Below, piece by piece: positions 25,768 through 34,289 of a stretch of 64,000 bases of DNA; within the stretch, counting starts at the first letter, position 1, and each line of letters opens with the position of its first letter. Origin of the DNA: Kineococcus endophyticus (GTDB taxonomy: Bacteria > Actinomycetota > Actinomycetes > Actinomycetales > Kineococcaceae); contig NZ_JBFNQN010000003.1 of assembly GCF_040796495.1 (NCBI RefSeq), positions 1 through 64,000 of the forward strand, given 5' to 3'. The position numbers and the translations under genes are program-made. The notes under the pieces were generated by a model, which did not search any database, was not told the origin of the DNA, and was given only the letters and a program-made list of their open reading frames with translations.

Positions 25768-27549
25768 GTGAGCGAACCTGAGGTCCCCGTCTGGGAGAAG
25801 CGGTTCCGGGCCGGTCGCGTCGGACTGCCGGAGTGGGCGCTCCAGGCGCCCGACCGCTGCGTCGTCGTGGCCAGCGTCGCGGGAGTGCTGGAGGTGCACT
25901 CCTTCGACGCCGGCACCGGCGAGCTGCGGCGGCTGACCGACCGGCCGGAAGGCACGTCGAGCGCGACGATCGACGACGCCGGCGAGTTCGTCTGGTGGTT
26001 CGACGACACCGCTGGCGACGAGTACGGCGTGTGGCGGCGGCAACCCTTCGGCTCGGCTCCCGGCGAGGGCACCGAGGACGCCCTCGGGCTGCCCGCCGCC
26101 TACCCGGCCGGGCTGGCGATCGGGCGCAGCGGGACCGTCGTCGTCGGGTCCCAGGACGACGAGTACGGCACCCGCATCGACGTCGTCACCCCCTCGGGGA
26201 CCCGTCGGCTCTACGAGCACCGTGAGGACGCCTGGGCCGGGGACCTGTCCCCGGACGAGCAGTGGGTCGCGATCGCGCACTCCGAGCGCGGCGACTCCCG
26301 CCACCCCGACCTGCGCGTGCTGTCGCTGGCCGACGGCTCGACCGTCGCGGAACTGTCCGACGGCCCCGGCAAGGGGGTGTCCCCGATCGGTTTCTCCCCG
26401 GTGCGCGGCGACGCCCGGCTGCTCGTCGAGCACGAACGTGCCGGCCGTCCCGAACTGCTCGTCCTGGACCTGCAGACGGGACGCGAGGTGCAGATCGCGT
26501 TGGGCGTTCCCGGCGAGGTCGCCGGGGCGGAGTGGACGCGGGACGCGACCGGCCTCGTCGTGCTGCTCGACCACGAGGCCCGCACCCTGGCCTACCGCCT
26601 CGACCTCGGGACGGGGGTCGTCACGCAGGTCGGCCCCACGACGGGCAGCGTCGGCGGCGCGACCGCCCGTCCCGACGGCGACGTGTGGCTGACCTGGTCC
26701 TCCGCGGCGCAGCCCTCGACGGTGCGCCGCCTCGACGGGTCCGTCCTGCTGCGCGCACCCGGGGAACCGGCCCCGCCGTCGGTCGAGGTGTCGGACGTGT
26801 GGGTCGACGGGCCCGGCGGCCGGATCCACGCGCTGCTGCGCCGTCCCGCGGGTTCCTCCGGCCCGCTGCCGACGGTCGTGGAGGTGCACGGCGGGCCGAC
26901 GGCGCACGACGCCGACGCGTTCCGGCCGTACTGCGCGACGTGGGTGGACGAGGGTTTCGCCGTCGTGCAGGTGAACTACCGCGGGTCGACGGGGTACGGG
27001 TCGGCCTGGCGCGACGCCCTCGAGGCGCGCGTCGGCCACGTCGAGCTCGAGGACGTCGCGGCGGTCGCGGACCACCTCGTCTCCACGGGGGGCGCCGACC
27101 CCGACCGGCTCGTCCTCGCGGGGGCGTCGTGGGGCGGTTTCCTCACGCTGCTCGGCGTGGGGACGCAGCCGGAGCGCTGGGCCGTCGGGCTCGCCGGGGT
27201 TCCCGTCGCGGACTACGTCGCGGCGTACGAGGACGAGATGGAGGGGTTGAAGGCGTTCGACCGCTCGCTGTTCGGCGGGTCGCCCACCGACGTGCCGGAG
27301 AAGTACGCCGACTCCTCGCCGCTGACCTACGTCGACGCCGTCCGCGCCCCGGTGCTCGTGCTCGCGGGTCGCAACGACCCGCGCTGCCCGATCCGGCAGA
27401 TCGACAACTACCTCGAGCGGCTCGCCGCCCGTGGGGCGACCCACGAGGTGTACCGGTACGACGCCGGCCACGGCTCGCTGCTCGACGACGAGCGGGTGCG
27501 GCAGATGCGCGTCGAACTGGACTTCGTGCGGCGGCACCTGCCGGCCTGA
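25768..27549 (+). CDS. S9 family prolyl oligopeptidase-like peptidase
   Basis: A 593-residue serine peptidase. A beta-propeller-like N-terminal half (about 1-340) is followed by an alpha/beta hydrolase domain with Ser454 (GASWGG), Asp537 (GRNDPR) and His568 (AGHGS) as catalytic triad. It has an EVHGGP oxyanion motif and no signal peptide, so it is cytoplasmic and would cleave short peptides. GTG start 34 bp after the CNNM pair; possibly co-transcribed. Confidence 0.88.
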   Translation: MSEPEVPVWEKRFRAGRVGLPEWALQAPDRCVVVASVAGVLEVHSFDAGTGELRRLTDRPEGTSSATIDDAGEFVWWFDDTAGDEYGVWRRQPFGSAPGEGTEDALGLPAAYPAGLAIGRSGTVVVGSQDDEYGTRIDVVTPSGTRRLYEHREDAWAGDLSPDEQWVAIAHSERGDSRHPDLRVLSLADGSTVAELSDGPGKGVSPIGFSPVRGDARLLVEHERAGRPELLVLDLQTGREVQIALGVPGEVAGAEWTRDATGLVVLLDHEARTLAYRLDLGTGVVTQVGPTTGSVGGATARPDGDVWLTWSSAAQPSTVRRLDGSVLLRAPGEPAPPSVEVSDVWVDGPGGRIHALLRRPAGSSGPLPTVVEVHGGPTAHDADAFRPYCATWVDEGFAVVQVNYRGSTGYGSAWRDALEARVGHVELEDVAAVADHLVSTGGADPDRLVLAGASWGGFLTLLGVGTQPERWAVGLAGVPVADYVAAYEDEMEGLKAFDRSLFGGSPTDVPEKYADSSPLTYVDAVRAPVLVLAGRNDPRCPIRQIDNYLERLAARGATHEVYRYDAGHGSLLDDERVRQMRVELDFVRRHLPA

Positions 27550-27566
27550 GCGCGGGGCTGGCGGGG

Positions 27567-27643
27567 CCGGGTCGTTGTCCAGCGCTGGCGCGCTGGCTCC
27601 AGCGACACGTCGCTAGGTTCGGCGCTTCGCGTCAACGACCCGG
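27567..27643. repeat. Inverted repeat at a convergent junction (REP-like)
   Basis: CCGGGTCGTTG (27567-27577) is the exact complement of CAACGACCCGG (27633-27643), with further short pairing between (AGCGCTGGCGCGCT). It covers the gap between the S9 gene and the convergent TetR gene and could act as a bidirectional terminator. The right arm, within GCGTCAACGACCCGGA, recurs at 34,260-34,275 in another intergenic gap. Confidence 0.5.
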
Positions 27644-28204
27644 AACCGGGGGGCCCGTCCGGGCGCCGAAGCGGAGGCCTGCGAGGAGGAGGTCGACGAC
27701 GCGGGCGGTGTAGTCCTCGTCCGGCGTCGAGAGCCGCGACAGCGTCGTCAGGAGCTCCTCCGGGCTCAGCGGGTTGGCGACCTCGCCCGCGGCGGCGGCC
27801 GCGTCGAGCAGTCCCTCGAGGGCGGGCACGAGGTGCCCGGAGAAGTAGGCGGGCAGCGGCTCGAAGGCCGGGTCGCCGGAGTGCAGGGCGGTGGACAGGC
27901 CGCGCTTGGCCGCGACGAACCCCGTGTAGCGCAACAGCCAGCGCCGCAACGCCTCCAGAGGTGGGTGCTGCTGCGCCAGGACGGGGGCCTCGGCGGCGCA
28001 CGCGTCGACCTCGTGGCGGAAGACGGCGACCACCAGGTCCGAGCGTTGCGGGAAGTGCCGGTAGACCGTGCCGACCCCCACGCCGGCCTGCGCGGCGATC
28101 TCGCGCACGGGGGCGTCGACGCCCGCGGTCGCGAAGACGTCGCGGGCGGCGGCGAGCAGGGCGTCGACGTTGCGCTGCGCGTCGGCGCGGACCTTGCGTT
28201 CCAC
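27632..28204 (-). CDS. TetR-family repressor of the aldo/keto reductase gene
   Basis: A 190-residue TetR protein. The helix-turn-helix APVREIAAQAGVGVGTVYRHF lies near residues 31-51, followed by a helical C-terminal domain of the TetR_C SbtR-like type. It is divergent from the aldo/keto reductase gene with 85 bp between starts. Two near-identical palindromes in that gap are the obvious operators, so it should repress both genes until a reactive substrate binds. The ligand is unknown. Confidence 0.88.
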   Translation of the reverse strand: MERKVRADAQRNVDALLAAARDVFATAGVDAPVREIAAQAGVGVGTVYRHFPQRSDLVVAVFRHEVDACAAEAPVLAQQHPPLEALRRWLLRYTGFVAAKRGLSTALHSGDPAFEPLPAYFSGHLVPALEGLLDAAAAAGEVANPLSPEELLTTLSRLSTPDEDYTARVVDLLLAGLRFGARTGPPVPGR

Positions 28205-28227
28205 GGGTGGACCCCCCCTTGCGTAAC

Positions 28228-28265
28228 CGGAACAACGTTCCGTACTGTTCCGGAAGAACGTTCCG
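28228..28265. promoter_or_regulatory. Twin TetR operator palindromes
   Basis: CGGAACAACGTTCCG (28228-28242) and CGGAAGAACGTTCCG (28251-28265) differ at one base and are spaced 23 bp apart. Both are palindromic around the centre. They lie between the divergent TetR and aldo/keto reductase starts, ending 14 bases before the GGAGGA ribosome binding site of the reductase. Confidence 0.7.
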
Positions 28266-28289
28266 CTTCATCGTCCCACGGAGGACCCC

Positions 28290-29315
28290 GTGCAGTACCG
28301 CACCCTCGGCCGCACCGGCATCAAGGTCAGCCCCTTCGCCCTCGGCGCCATGATGTTCGGCCCCGTCGGCAACCCCGACCACGACGACTCCGTCGCGATC
28401 GTCCACCGCGCCCTCGACGCGGGGGTGAACTTCCTCGACACCGCGGACTTCTACTCCCACGGCAAGTCCGAGGAGATCGTCGCGAAGGCGATCGCCGGCC
28501 GCCGCGACGACGTCGTCCTCGCCACCAAGTTCCACCTGCCGATGGGGCAGGACCCCAACATGCGCGGGAACTCCCGCCGCTGGATCGTGCGGGCGGTCGA
28601 GGACTCCCTGCGCCGCCTGGGCACCGACCACGTCGACCTATACCAGGTCCACCGCCCCGACCCGGACACCGACGTCGAGGAGACGCTCTCGGCGCTGACC
28701 GACCTCGTCCGCGCGGGCAAGGTGCGGGCGATCGGGACGTCCAGCTTCCCGGCCAGCGAGATCGTCGAGGCCCAGTGGGTCTCCGAACGCCGTGGGCTGG
28801 AACGCTTCCGCACCGAGCAGCCGACGTACTCGCTGCTCAACCGCGGCATCGAGAACGAGGTCCTGCCAGTCGCGCAGCGGTACGGCATGGGCACCCTCGT
28901 GTACTCGCCGCTCGCGGGCGGGATGCTCACCGGTCGCGTCCGCCGGGGCCAGGCCCCGGACGTCAATCGGGCCGCGATGTTCCGATACTTCGGCGACGAG
29001 CGCCGCCTCGAGGCCGTCGAGCAGTTCGTGGCGCTCGCGGACGAGGTCGGCGTGAAGCTCACGCACCTCGCGCTCGCGTTCGTGCTGGCCCACCCCGGCG
29101 TGACGTCGGCGATCCTCGGCCCCCGCACCCGCGAGCAGCTCGACGACCTGCTGGCCGCGGCGGACGTCGCGCTCGACGACGCCGTGCTGGACCGGATCGA
29201 CGCGATCGTCGCGCCCGGTGAGGACGTCGGGCTGCTGGACATGCAGTACCGGACGCCTGCGGTCACCGACGCCGCCCTACGTCGTCGCCCGCTCGCCGCC
29301 CGTTCCGCCGCCTGA
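28290..29315 (+). CDS. Aldo/keto reductase
   Basis: A 341-residue NADPH-dependent reductase of the AKR superfamily. The catalytic tetrad is visible: Asp50 (FLDTADFY), Tyr55, Lys80 (ATKFH) and His121 (LYQVHRP). The NADP-binding C-terminal segment (SAILGPRTREQLDD) is present. Likely substrates are aldehydes or ketones. GTG start with GGAGGA 4-5 bases upstream. Controlled by the divergent TetR gene through the twin palindromes. Confidence 0.9.
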   Translation: MQYRTLGRTGIKVSPFALGAMMFGPVGNPDHDDSVAIVHRALDAGVNFLDTADFYSHGKSEEIVAKAIAGRRDDVVLATKFHLPMGQDPNMRGNSRRWIVRAVEDSLRRLGTDHVDLYQVHRPDPDTDVEETLSALTDLVRAGKVRAIGTSSFPASEIVEAQWVSERRGLERFRTEQPTYSLLNRGIENEVLPVAQRYGMGTLVYSPLAGGMLTGRVRRGQAPDVNRAAMFRYFGDERRLEAVEQFVALADEVGVKLTHLALAFVLAHPGVTSAILGPRTREQLDDLLAAADVALDDAVLDRIDAIVAPGEDVGLLDMQYRTPAVTDAALRRRPLAARSAA

Positions 29316-29339
29316 CGGTGCTGCCGCGGGTGTGGGCGC

Positions 29340-29443
29340 GTTGCCTCCCCGCGGTCGGTGATCGGCCGCGGGGAGGCAACGAGGTCCTCGGTGGCCGCGG
29401 GGAGGCAACGAGGTCGGTCATCGACCGCGGGGAGGCAACGAGG
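29340..29443. repeat. Three direct and one inverted copy of a 19-bp intergenic repeat
   Basis: CCGCGGGGAGGCAACGAGG occurs at 29366-29384, 29395-29413 and 29425-29443, and its first 15 bases occur inverted at 29340-29354. The linkers (10-11 bp) are themselves similar (TCGGTGATCG / TCGGTCATCG). It lies between convergent aldo/keto reductase and mntH genes. The inverted copy can pair with any of the direct copies, forming a hairpin that may terminate transcription. Confidence 0.7.
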
Positions 29444-29463
29444 CGCCCCCCGCGCGGGCGCAC

Positions 29464-30705
29464 TCAGCCGAAGAACGTCAGGTACAGCAGGGCCAGGTTG
29501 AGCGCCACGACCAGCCCCACGGCCACGACGGCGAACACCTGCGTCAGGGGCCGGTTCGCGTGCTCGCCCATGAGGTCGCGCGAACTCGTGAGCCGCACGA
29601 GGGGGATGAGCGCGAAGGGGATCCCGAAGCTCAGGACGACCTGGGACACGACGAGGGCGCGGGTCGGGTCGACCCCGATCCCGAGGCACACGAGGGCGGG
29701 GATCAGGGTGACGGCGCGGCGCAGCAGCAGGGGCACCTCGATGCGCAGCAGCCCCTGCATGATGACCGCGCCGGCGTAGGCGCCCACCGACGTCGACGCC
29801 AGGCCCGAGGCGAGCAGGCCGATCGCGAACAGCAGGGCGGCGCCCGTGCCGAGGTGGGCGGCGACGGCGGCGTGCGCGCCCTCGAGGGTGTCGGTGCCCT
29901 CCACCCCGCGCAGGGCCGAGGCGGCCAGCAGCAGCATCGAGATGTTGACGAGTCCGGCGACGACGAGCGCCGCGACGACGTCGATCCGCGTCGCGCCGAG
30001 GACCCGGCGGGTGTCGCGGGCGGCGACGGTGCCGTGGTGGTCGCGGGCCATCGCCGAGTGCAGGTACACGGCGTGCGGCATGACGGTCGCGCCGAGCATG
30101 CTGGCGGCGAGCAGGACGGTCTCGGCGCCGTCGAAGCGGGGGACGAGACCGGCAAGGGCCTCGCCCGGATCGGGCGGGGACAGGAAGTTGCTCGAGACGA
30201 AGCCGACGACGATGACGAGCAGGAACCCGATGATCACCGCCTCGAAGCGGCGCACGCCCGTGCGGTTGTGCAGGGCCAGCATGAGCAGCGAGACGATCCC
30301 GGTGATGACCCCGCCGACGAGGAGGGGCAGGTCGAAGAGCAGGTACAGGGCGACGGCCCCACCGATGACCTCGGCGAGGTCGGTGGCGATCGCGACGAGC
30401 TCGGCCTGCGCCCAGTAGGCGAGGCGGGCCTTGCGGCCCAGCCGGTCCCGCAACGCCTCGGGCAGGGTGCTGCCGCTGACGACGGCGAGCTTGGCGGACA
30501 GGTACTGCACGAGGACGGCCATCCCGTTCGCCGCGACGAGCACCCACAGCAGCAGGTAGCCGTAGCCGGCGCCCGCCGTGAGGTTGGCGGCGACGTTGCC
30601 CGGGTCGACGTAGGCGATGGCGGCGACGAACGCCGGGCCGAGCAGGCGCAGGAGCCCGGCGCGTCCGGCGTGGGCGGGCGCTGTGGCGCGGGCGTCCGTC
30701 GTCAT
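29464..30705 (-). CDS. mntH: NRAMP divalent metal (Mn2+) transporter
   Basis: A 413-residue membrane protein with about 11 hydrophobic segments. The NRAMP metal-binding motifs are present: DPGN (34-37) in the first helix and the MPHAVYLHS stretch in the sixth. It imports Mn2+ or Fe2+ with protons. ATG 30705 is used, with GGGGG immediately upstream; the frame opens five codons earlier. A perfect 22-bp palindrome sits 17 bases before the start, a natural place for a metal-sensing repressor. Confidence 0.92.
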   Translation of the reverse strand: MTTDARATAPAHAGRAGLLRLLGPAFVAAIAYVDPGNVAANLTAGAGYGYLLLWVLVAANGMAVLVQYLSAKLAVVSGSTLPEALRDRLGRKARLAYWAQAELVAIATDLAEVIGGAVALYLLFDLPLLVGGVITGIVSLLMLALHNRTGVRRFEAVIIGFLLVIVVGFVSSNFLSPPDPGEALAGLVPRFDGAETVLLAASMLGATVMPHAVYLHSAMARDHHGTVAARDTRRVLGATRIDVVAALVVAGLVNISMLLLAASALRGVEGTDTLEGAHAAVAAHLGTGAALLFAIGLLASGLASTSVGAYAGAVIMQGLLRIEVPLLLRRAVTLIPALVCLGIGVDPTRALVVSQVVLSFGIPFALIPLVRLTSSRDLMGEHANRPLTQVFAVVAVGLVVALNLALLYLTFFG

Positions 30706-30721
30706 GCCCCCATCATGCACG

Positions 30722-30743
30722 AGAGTTCGGCGCGCCGAACTCT
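30722..30743. promoter_or_regulatory. Perfect 22-bp palindrome upstream of mntH
   Basis: AGAGTTCGGCG joined to its exact complement CGCCGAACTCT, centred 28 bases before the mntH ATG and 14 bases after the GNAT stop. It could be an operator for a DtxR/MntR- or Fur-type repressor, or a hairpin terminating the GNAT transcript. There is no T-run, which favours the operator reading. Confidence 0.5.
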
Positions 30744-30756
30744 GGTGTTCGTGAGG

Positions 30757-31224
30757 TCACAGGTCCTTGGCGTAGCAGACGGACAGCGGGCTGTCGGCCC
30801 ACGGCCCGAAGTTCGTCGTCCGCGCGTAGCCGAGCGCCTCGTACAGCGCCATCGCCTCGGGCTGACGGGTCCCCGTCTCCAGCCGCACGCGAGCGGCACC
30901 GGCCTGCCGGGCCGCCTCCTCGAACGTCCCGACGAGGGCCCGGGCGACGCCGCGGCCGCGGAACCGCTCCTGCACGAACACCCGCTTCATCTCCACGGTG
31001 CGGGTCCAGTCCGGTTCGTCGACGTCCACGCGGGCGATGCACCCGGCGGGCTCGCCGTCGACGGTCGCGAGGTGGAACACGACGTCCCCGTGGATCGGGT
31101 AGTCCTCCCACGGTTCGCCCGGGTCGCGGTAGCGGCGGTTCAGTTCGAGCACCGCCGCAGCCACGAGCGCGTCGAGCTCGGGGTCACCGACCTTCCGCTC
31201 CTCGACGTGGAGGCTTCGCGTCAC
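30757..31224 (-). CDS. GNAT-family N-acetyltransferase
   Basis: A 155-residue single GNAT domain. Motif A is VFVQERFRGRGVARALVGTF (the R-G-x-G-x-A coenzyme A loop), followed by RLETGTRQPEAMALYEALGY. The substrate is unknown; many such enzymes acetylate small amines or drugs. GTG 31224 overlaps the MFS stop (GTGA), so it is co-translated with the exporter gene. Confidence 0.85.
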   Translation of the reverse strand: MTRSLHVEERKVGDPELDALVAAAVLELNRRYRDPGEPWEDYPIHGDVVFHLATVDGEPAGCIARVDVDEPDWTRTVEMKRVFVQERFRGRGVARALVGTFEEAARQAGAARVRLETGTRQPEAMALYEALGYARTTNFGPWADSPLSVCYAKDL

Positions 31225-32438
31225 TGCTCCACGCTCGCACGCACCCGCCGCCGGCGCTGGACGGGGAGGGCCGCGACCTGCGGGTCGATGGGCGCGCGAC
31301 CGTTCTTGTCCGCGCGGGTGGCTTCGCCGAGGATCGCGAGGCCCAGCAGGGCCAGGACGAGCGCGACGAGCGCGGGGGAGGCGTAGCCGAAGCCGGCGTC
31401 GATGACGAGACCGCCGAGGAAGGCGCCCATCGCGTTGCCGATGTTGAACGCGGCCTGCATCGCGGCCGAGGCCATCGACGCGCCGCCGCCCGCCGCGAGG
31501 ATGCCGCGGGTCTGGATCGGGGCGGACATGACGAACCCGACGAACGCGAACGAGAACACGCCGGCGGCCGCGACCCACGCGTGGTCGGCGAAGAGGAACA
31601 GCAGCCCGAACACCACGGCCTGGGCGACGAACCCGACCGCGAGCGTCCGGTAGGGGCGCCAGTCGGCGAGCCGGCCGCCGACGAGGTTGCCGAACGTCGC
31701 GCCGAGGCCGAACAGCACGAGCACCCAGCTGACGGACCCCTCGGAGTACCCGGCGACCTCGGTGAGCAGCGGTGCGACGTAGCTGAGGACGGTGAACAGG
31801 CTCGCGAACCCGACCGTCGTGATGAGCAGCGTCCACCACACCTGACCGCGGCGGAACGCGGCGAACTCCGAGCGCAGCGACCCGGTGCGGGTCTCGACCT
31901 CCGGCACCATCACGGCGATCGCGGCGATGGTCACCAGGCCGATGACGCCCACGAGCGCGAACGTCAGCCGCCAGCCGAGCTGCTGCCCGACGTAGGTCCC
32001 GGCGGGGACGCCGACGACGTTGGCGACGGTCAGCCCCGTGAAGACGAGGGCGAGGGCCTGGCCCTGCCGTCCGGGCGGGGCGATCTTGCGGGCCACGACC
32101 GCGCAGGCACCGAAGAACGCGCCGTGCGAGAGGCCGGAGAGGAAGCGTGCGCCGATGAGCGCCTCGAACCCGGGGGCGAGGGCGGTCGCCGCGTGCCCGG
32201 CCACGAACAGGCCCATCAGCGCGGTGAGGACGCGCTTGCGCGGCCACGAGTGCGTCAGTGCGGTCAGCGTCGGGGCGCCGACGACGACCCCCAGCGCGTA
32301 CGCCGAGATCAGCCAGCCGGCCGCGGCGATCGACACGTCGAAGCTCTCCGCCATCTGGGGCAGCAGCCCCATGGCGACGAACTCGGTCGTCCCGATGCCG
32401 AAGGCACCGACGGCGAGGGCCAGGATGGCGAGAGGCAC
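31221..32438 (-). CDS. MFS exporter (AraJ/DHA1 type)
   Basis: A 405-residue transporter with 12 hydrophobic segments. It begins PLAILALAVGAFGIGTTEF and contains LTHSWPRKRVLTALMG in the loop between helices 2 and 3, typical of the arabinose/drug efflux DHA1 family. GTG 32438 is chosen because GAGGAAG lies 8 bases upstream; the longer frame adds an improbable Pro/Arg-rich tail. The downstream GNAT gene overlaps, suggesting a modify-and-export pair. Confidence 0.85.
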   Translation of the reverse strand: MPLAILALAVGAFGIGTTEFVAMGLLPQMAESFDVSIAAAGWLISAYALGVVVGAPTLTALTHSWPRKRVLTALMGLFVAGHAATALAPGFEALIGARFLSGLSHGAFFGACAVVARKIAPPGRQGQALALVFTGLTVANVVGVPAGTYVGQQLGWRLTFALVGVIGLVTIAAIAVMVPEVETRTGSLRSEFAAFRRGQVWWTLLITTVGFASLFTVLSYVAPLLTEVAGYSEGSVSWVLVLFGLGATFGNLVGGRLADWRPYRTLAVGFVAQAVVFGLLFLFADHAWVAAAGVFSFAFVGFVMSAPIQTRGILAAGGGASMASAAMQAAFNIGNAMGAFLGGLVIDAGFGYASPALVALVLALLGLAILGEATRADKNGRAPIDPQVAALPVQRRRRVRASVEQ

Positions 32439-32648
32439 AGGCGGGTCTTCCTCAGGTTCGCAGGGGGGTCGCGGGAGGTGGGAGCGACGTCGGTCCTCCC
32501 CGGCATCATCGCGTCCCGGGGCCACGATGTTCCAGCCGGTCGGCACCTGGGCCCGGAATCGTTGAGGGACAACCCGTCCCGGGCGTGGCGGGATCACCTC
32601 ACGGATCCCTCAGGCGCGCGCCGCCGGACGACGGTCCAGGATGGCCGG

Positions 32649-34202
32649 GTGACGAACCCCACGACGCCGTGGTCCCCGCACGAGATCGTGCTCACCGCCG
32701 AGCGAGACCACCCCGATCCCTACACCGGTGTCGAGGTGTGGGCCACGTTCACCCACGAGGCCGGACGCACCCTGCGCCGCCCCGCCTTCTGGGACGGCGG
32801 GACGACGTGGCGCGTGCGGTTCGCCTCGCCCGGCCTGACCGGCCGGTGGACGTGGGAGAGCGCCGCCTCCGTCGACGACGCGGGCCTCGCGGGGGTCACC
32901 GGCGCGGTCGAGGTCGCGGGCGAGGGTGACGGTGTCTTCGGTCGCCACGGGTTCTGGCGCATGTCGGACGAGGGCCGTCACCTCGTCCACGCCGACGGCA
33001 CCCCCGCGTTCCTCGCCGCCGACACCGCGTGGGCGTTCCCGTGGCGGGCGACCCCGGAGCAGGCCGAGACCTACGCCGCCGACCGCGCCGCGAAGGGGTT
33101 CAACGCCGTCCTGCTCATGAGCGTGCAACCCGACTCCGGCGCGCGCGGGCCGGCCGACCGGACCGCCGACGAGGGGTTCGCCGTCGCGTTCGAGGACCTG
33201 CCCGACCTCACGCTGCGCCGGCTGCGGCCGGAGTACTTCGCCGAGCTCGACGTGCTGGCCGCGACGCTTGCGCGGCACGGGATCGTCCCCGTCTGGCAGC
33301 CGGTGTTCCAGGGGTTCGGCTGGAAGGGGTTGCGCACCGCGGGCGCGGAGGTGCCGCCGGAGGACTACGCGCGGTACTGCCGCTACCTCGTCGCCCGGTA
33401 CGGCGCCGCACCCGCCGTCTGGCTCGTCGGCGCGGACAAGCTCGGCGACGAACCCCAGGTCGCCGCCGGGGGAGCCGAGGTCCACGCCTGGGACGACCTC
33501 GCCCAGCCCACCGGGATCCACTACGCCCCCTTCGGCAGCAACCGCGCCCAGCAGGACGCCGACTGGCTCGACTTCCAGTGGTGCCAGACCGGCCACCTCG
33601 GTGACCACGTGCCCGAACGCGTCGCGGACATGGCGCGCAACCTGCCCGCCAAGGCCGTCGCCAACGGGGAACCCTCCTACGAGGGGACGCGCGTCGAGGG
33701 TTTCGCCGGCGGCTGGTGGCAGGGCCACGAGGCGTGGAGCAACTTCTGCGCCGGCGCGGCGATGGGCGTCGTCTACGGCGCGGGCAGCCTCTGGCAGTGG
33801 CAGCTGCGGCCCGACGAAGCCGGTCAGTCCCCGTACTTCTCGGCCCCCGGCGCGGGCTGGCGCGAGGCCCTCGACTTCGAGGGGTCGCGGTACCCCGGGG
33901 TGCTCGCCCGGGTCCTGCACGGCCTGCCGTTCACCGGTGCCGTCCCGGACTGGACGCGCACCGGGAACCCGCGCAACGTCGTCGTGCCGGGGGTGTTCTT
34001 CCTGTCCTACGTCGCCGACGGCGGGAACCTGCGGATCGCCTTCCCCGCCGACGTCCCGCGGCCCTACCGGGTCGTGGACCCGCGGACCGGAGACGTGCTG
34101 GAACGCGGTGAGCTGGCGGGGGACGGCATCGTGCGCGGTCCCGGCGGCGCGCCCCGCGTCGTGGTGTTCTGCGACGACTTCAGCGGGTCCGCGATCGCCT
34201 GA
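32649..34202 (+). CDS. DUF5060/DUF4038 glycoside hydrolase-like protein
   Basis: A 517-residue protein. The N-terminal beta domain (DUF5060: PYTGVEVWATFTH, WDGGTTWRVRFASP) is followed by a TIM-barrel DUF4038 domain (FLAADTAWAFPWRAT, GFNAVLLMSVQPD, VANGEPSYEGT) and a C-terminal beta domain. The arrangement resembles apiosidase-like GH140 enzymes acting on plant polysaccharide side chains. There is no signal peptide, so it is probably cytoplasmic. GTG start. The glycosidic specificity is inferred from the family only. Confidence 0.8.
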   Translation: MTNPTTPWSPHEIVLTAERDHPDPYTGVEVWATFTHEAGRTLRRPAFWDGGTTWRVRFASPGLTGRWTWESAASVDDAGLAGVTGAVEVAGEGDGVFGRHGFWRMSDEGRHLVHADGTPAFLAADTAWAFPWRATPEQAETYAADRAAKGFNAVLLMSVQPDSGARGPADRTADEGFAVAFEDLPDLTLRRLRPEYFAELDVLAATLARHGIVPVWQPVFQGFGWKGLRTAGAEVPPEDYARYCRYLVARYGAAPAVWLVGADKLGDEPQVAAGGAEVHAWDDLAQPTGIHYAPFGSNRAQQDADWLDFQWCQTGHLGDHVPERVADMARNLPAKAVANGEPSYEGTRVEGFAGGWWQGHEAWSNFCAGAAMGVVYGAGSLWQWQLRPDEAGQSPYFSAPGAGWREALDFEGSRYPGVLARVLHGLPFTGAVPDWTRTGNPRNVVVPGVFFLSYVADGGNLRIAFPADVPRPYRVVDPRTGDVLERGELAGDGIVRGPGGAPRVVVFCDDFSGSAIA

Positions 34203-34230
34203 CGCCGACCCTCCGGGGGGTGGCTCGTCG

Positions 34231-34275
34231 ACGCGAAGGGCCGGACCTACCGGCCTCTTGCGTCAACGACCCGGA
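34231..34275. repeat. Intergenic inverted repeat sharing a 16-bp arm with 27.6 kb
   Basis: A hairpin GGCCGG (34239-34244), loop ACCTA, CCGGCC (34250-34255) extends imperfectly into GACGCGAAG and CTTGCGTC. It is followed by GCGTCAACGACCCGGA (34260-34275), identical to 27,629-27,644. It lies between the convergent DUF4038 and ABC-F genes and probably acts as a terminator or is a dispersed repeat. Confidence 0.5.
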
Positions 34276-34289
34276 CGGGAGGGCGCGCG

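Noticed and set aside
29366-29443. Short CRISPR-like array
   Set aside because: Repeats are 19 bp with linkers of only 10-11 bp that resemble each other, and no cas genes are near.
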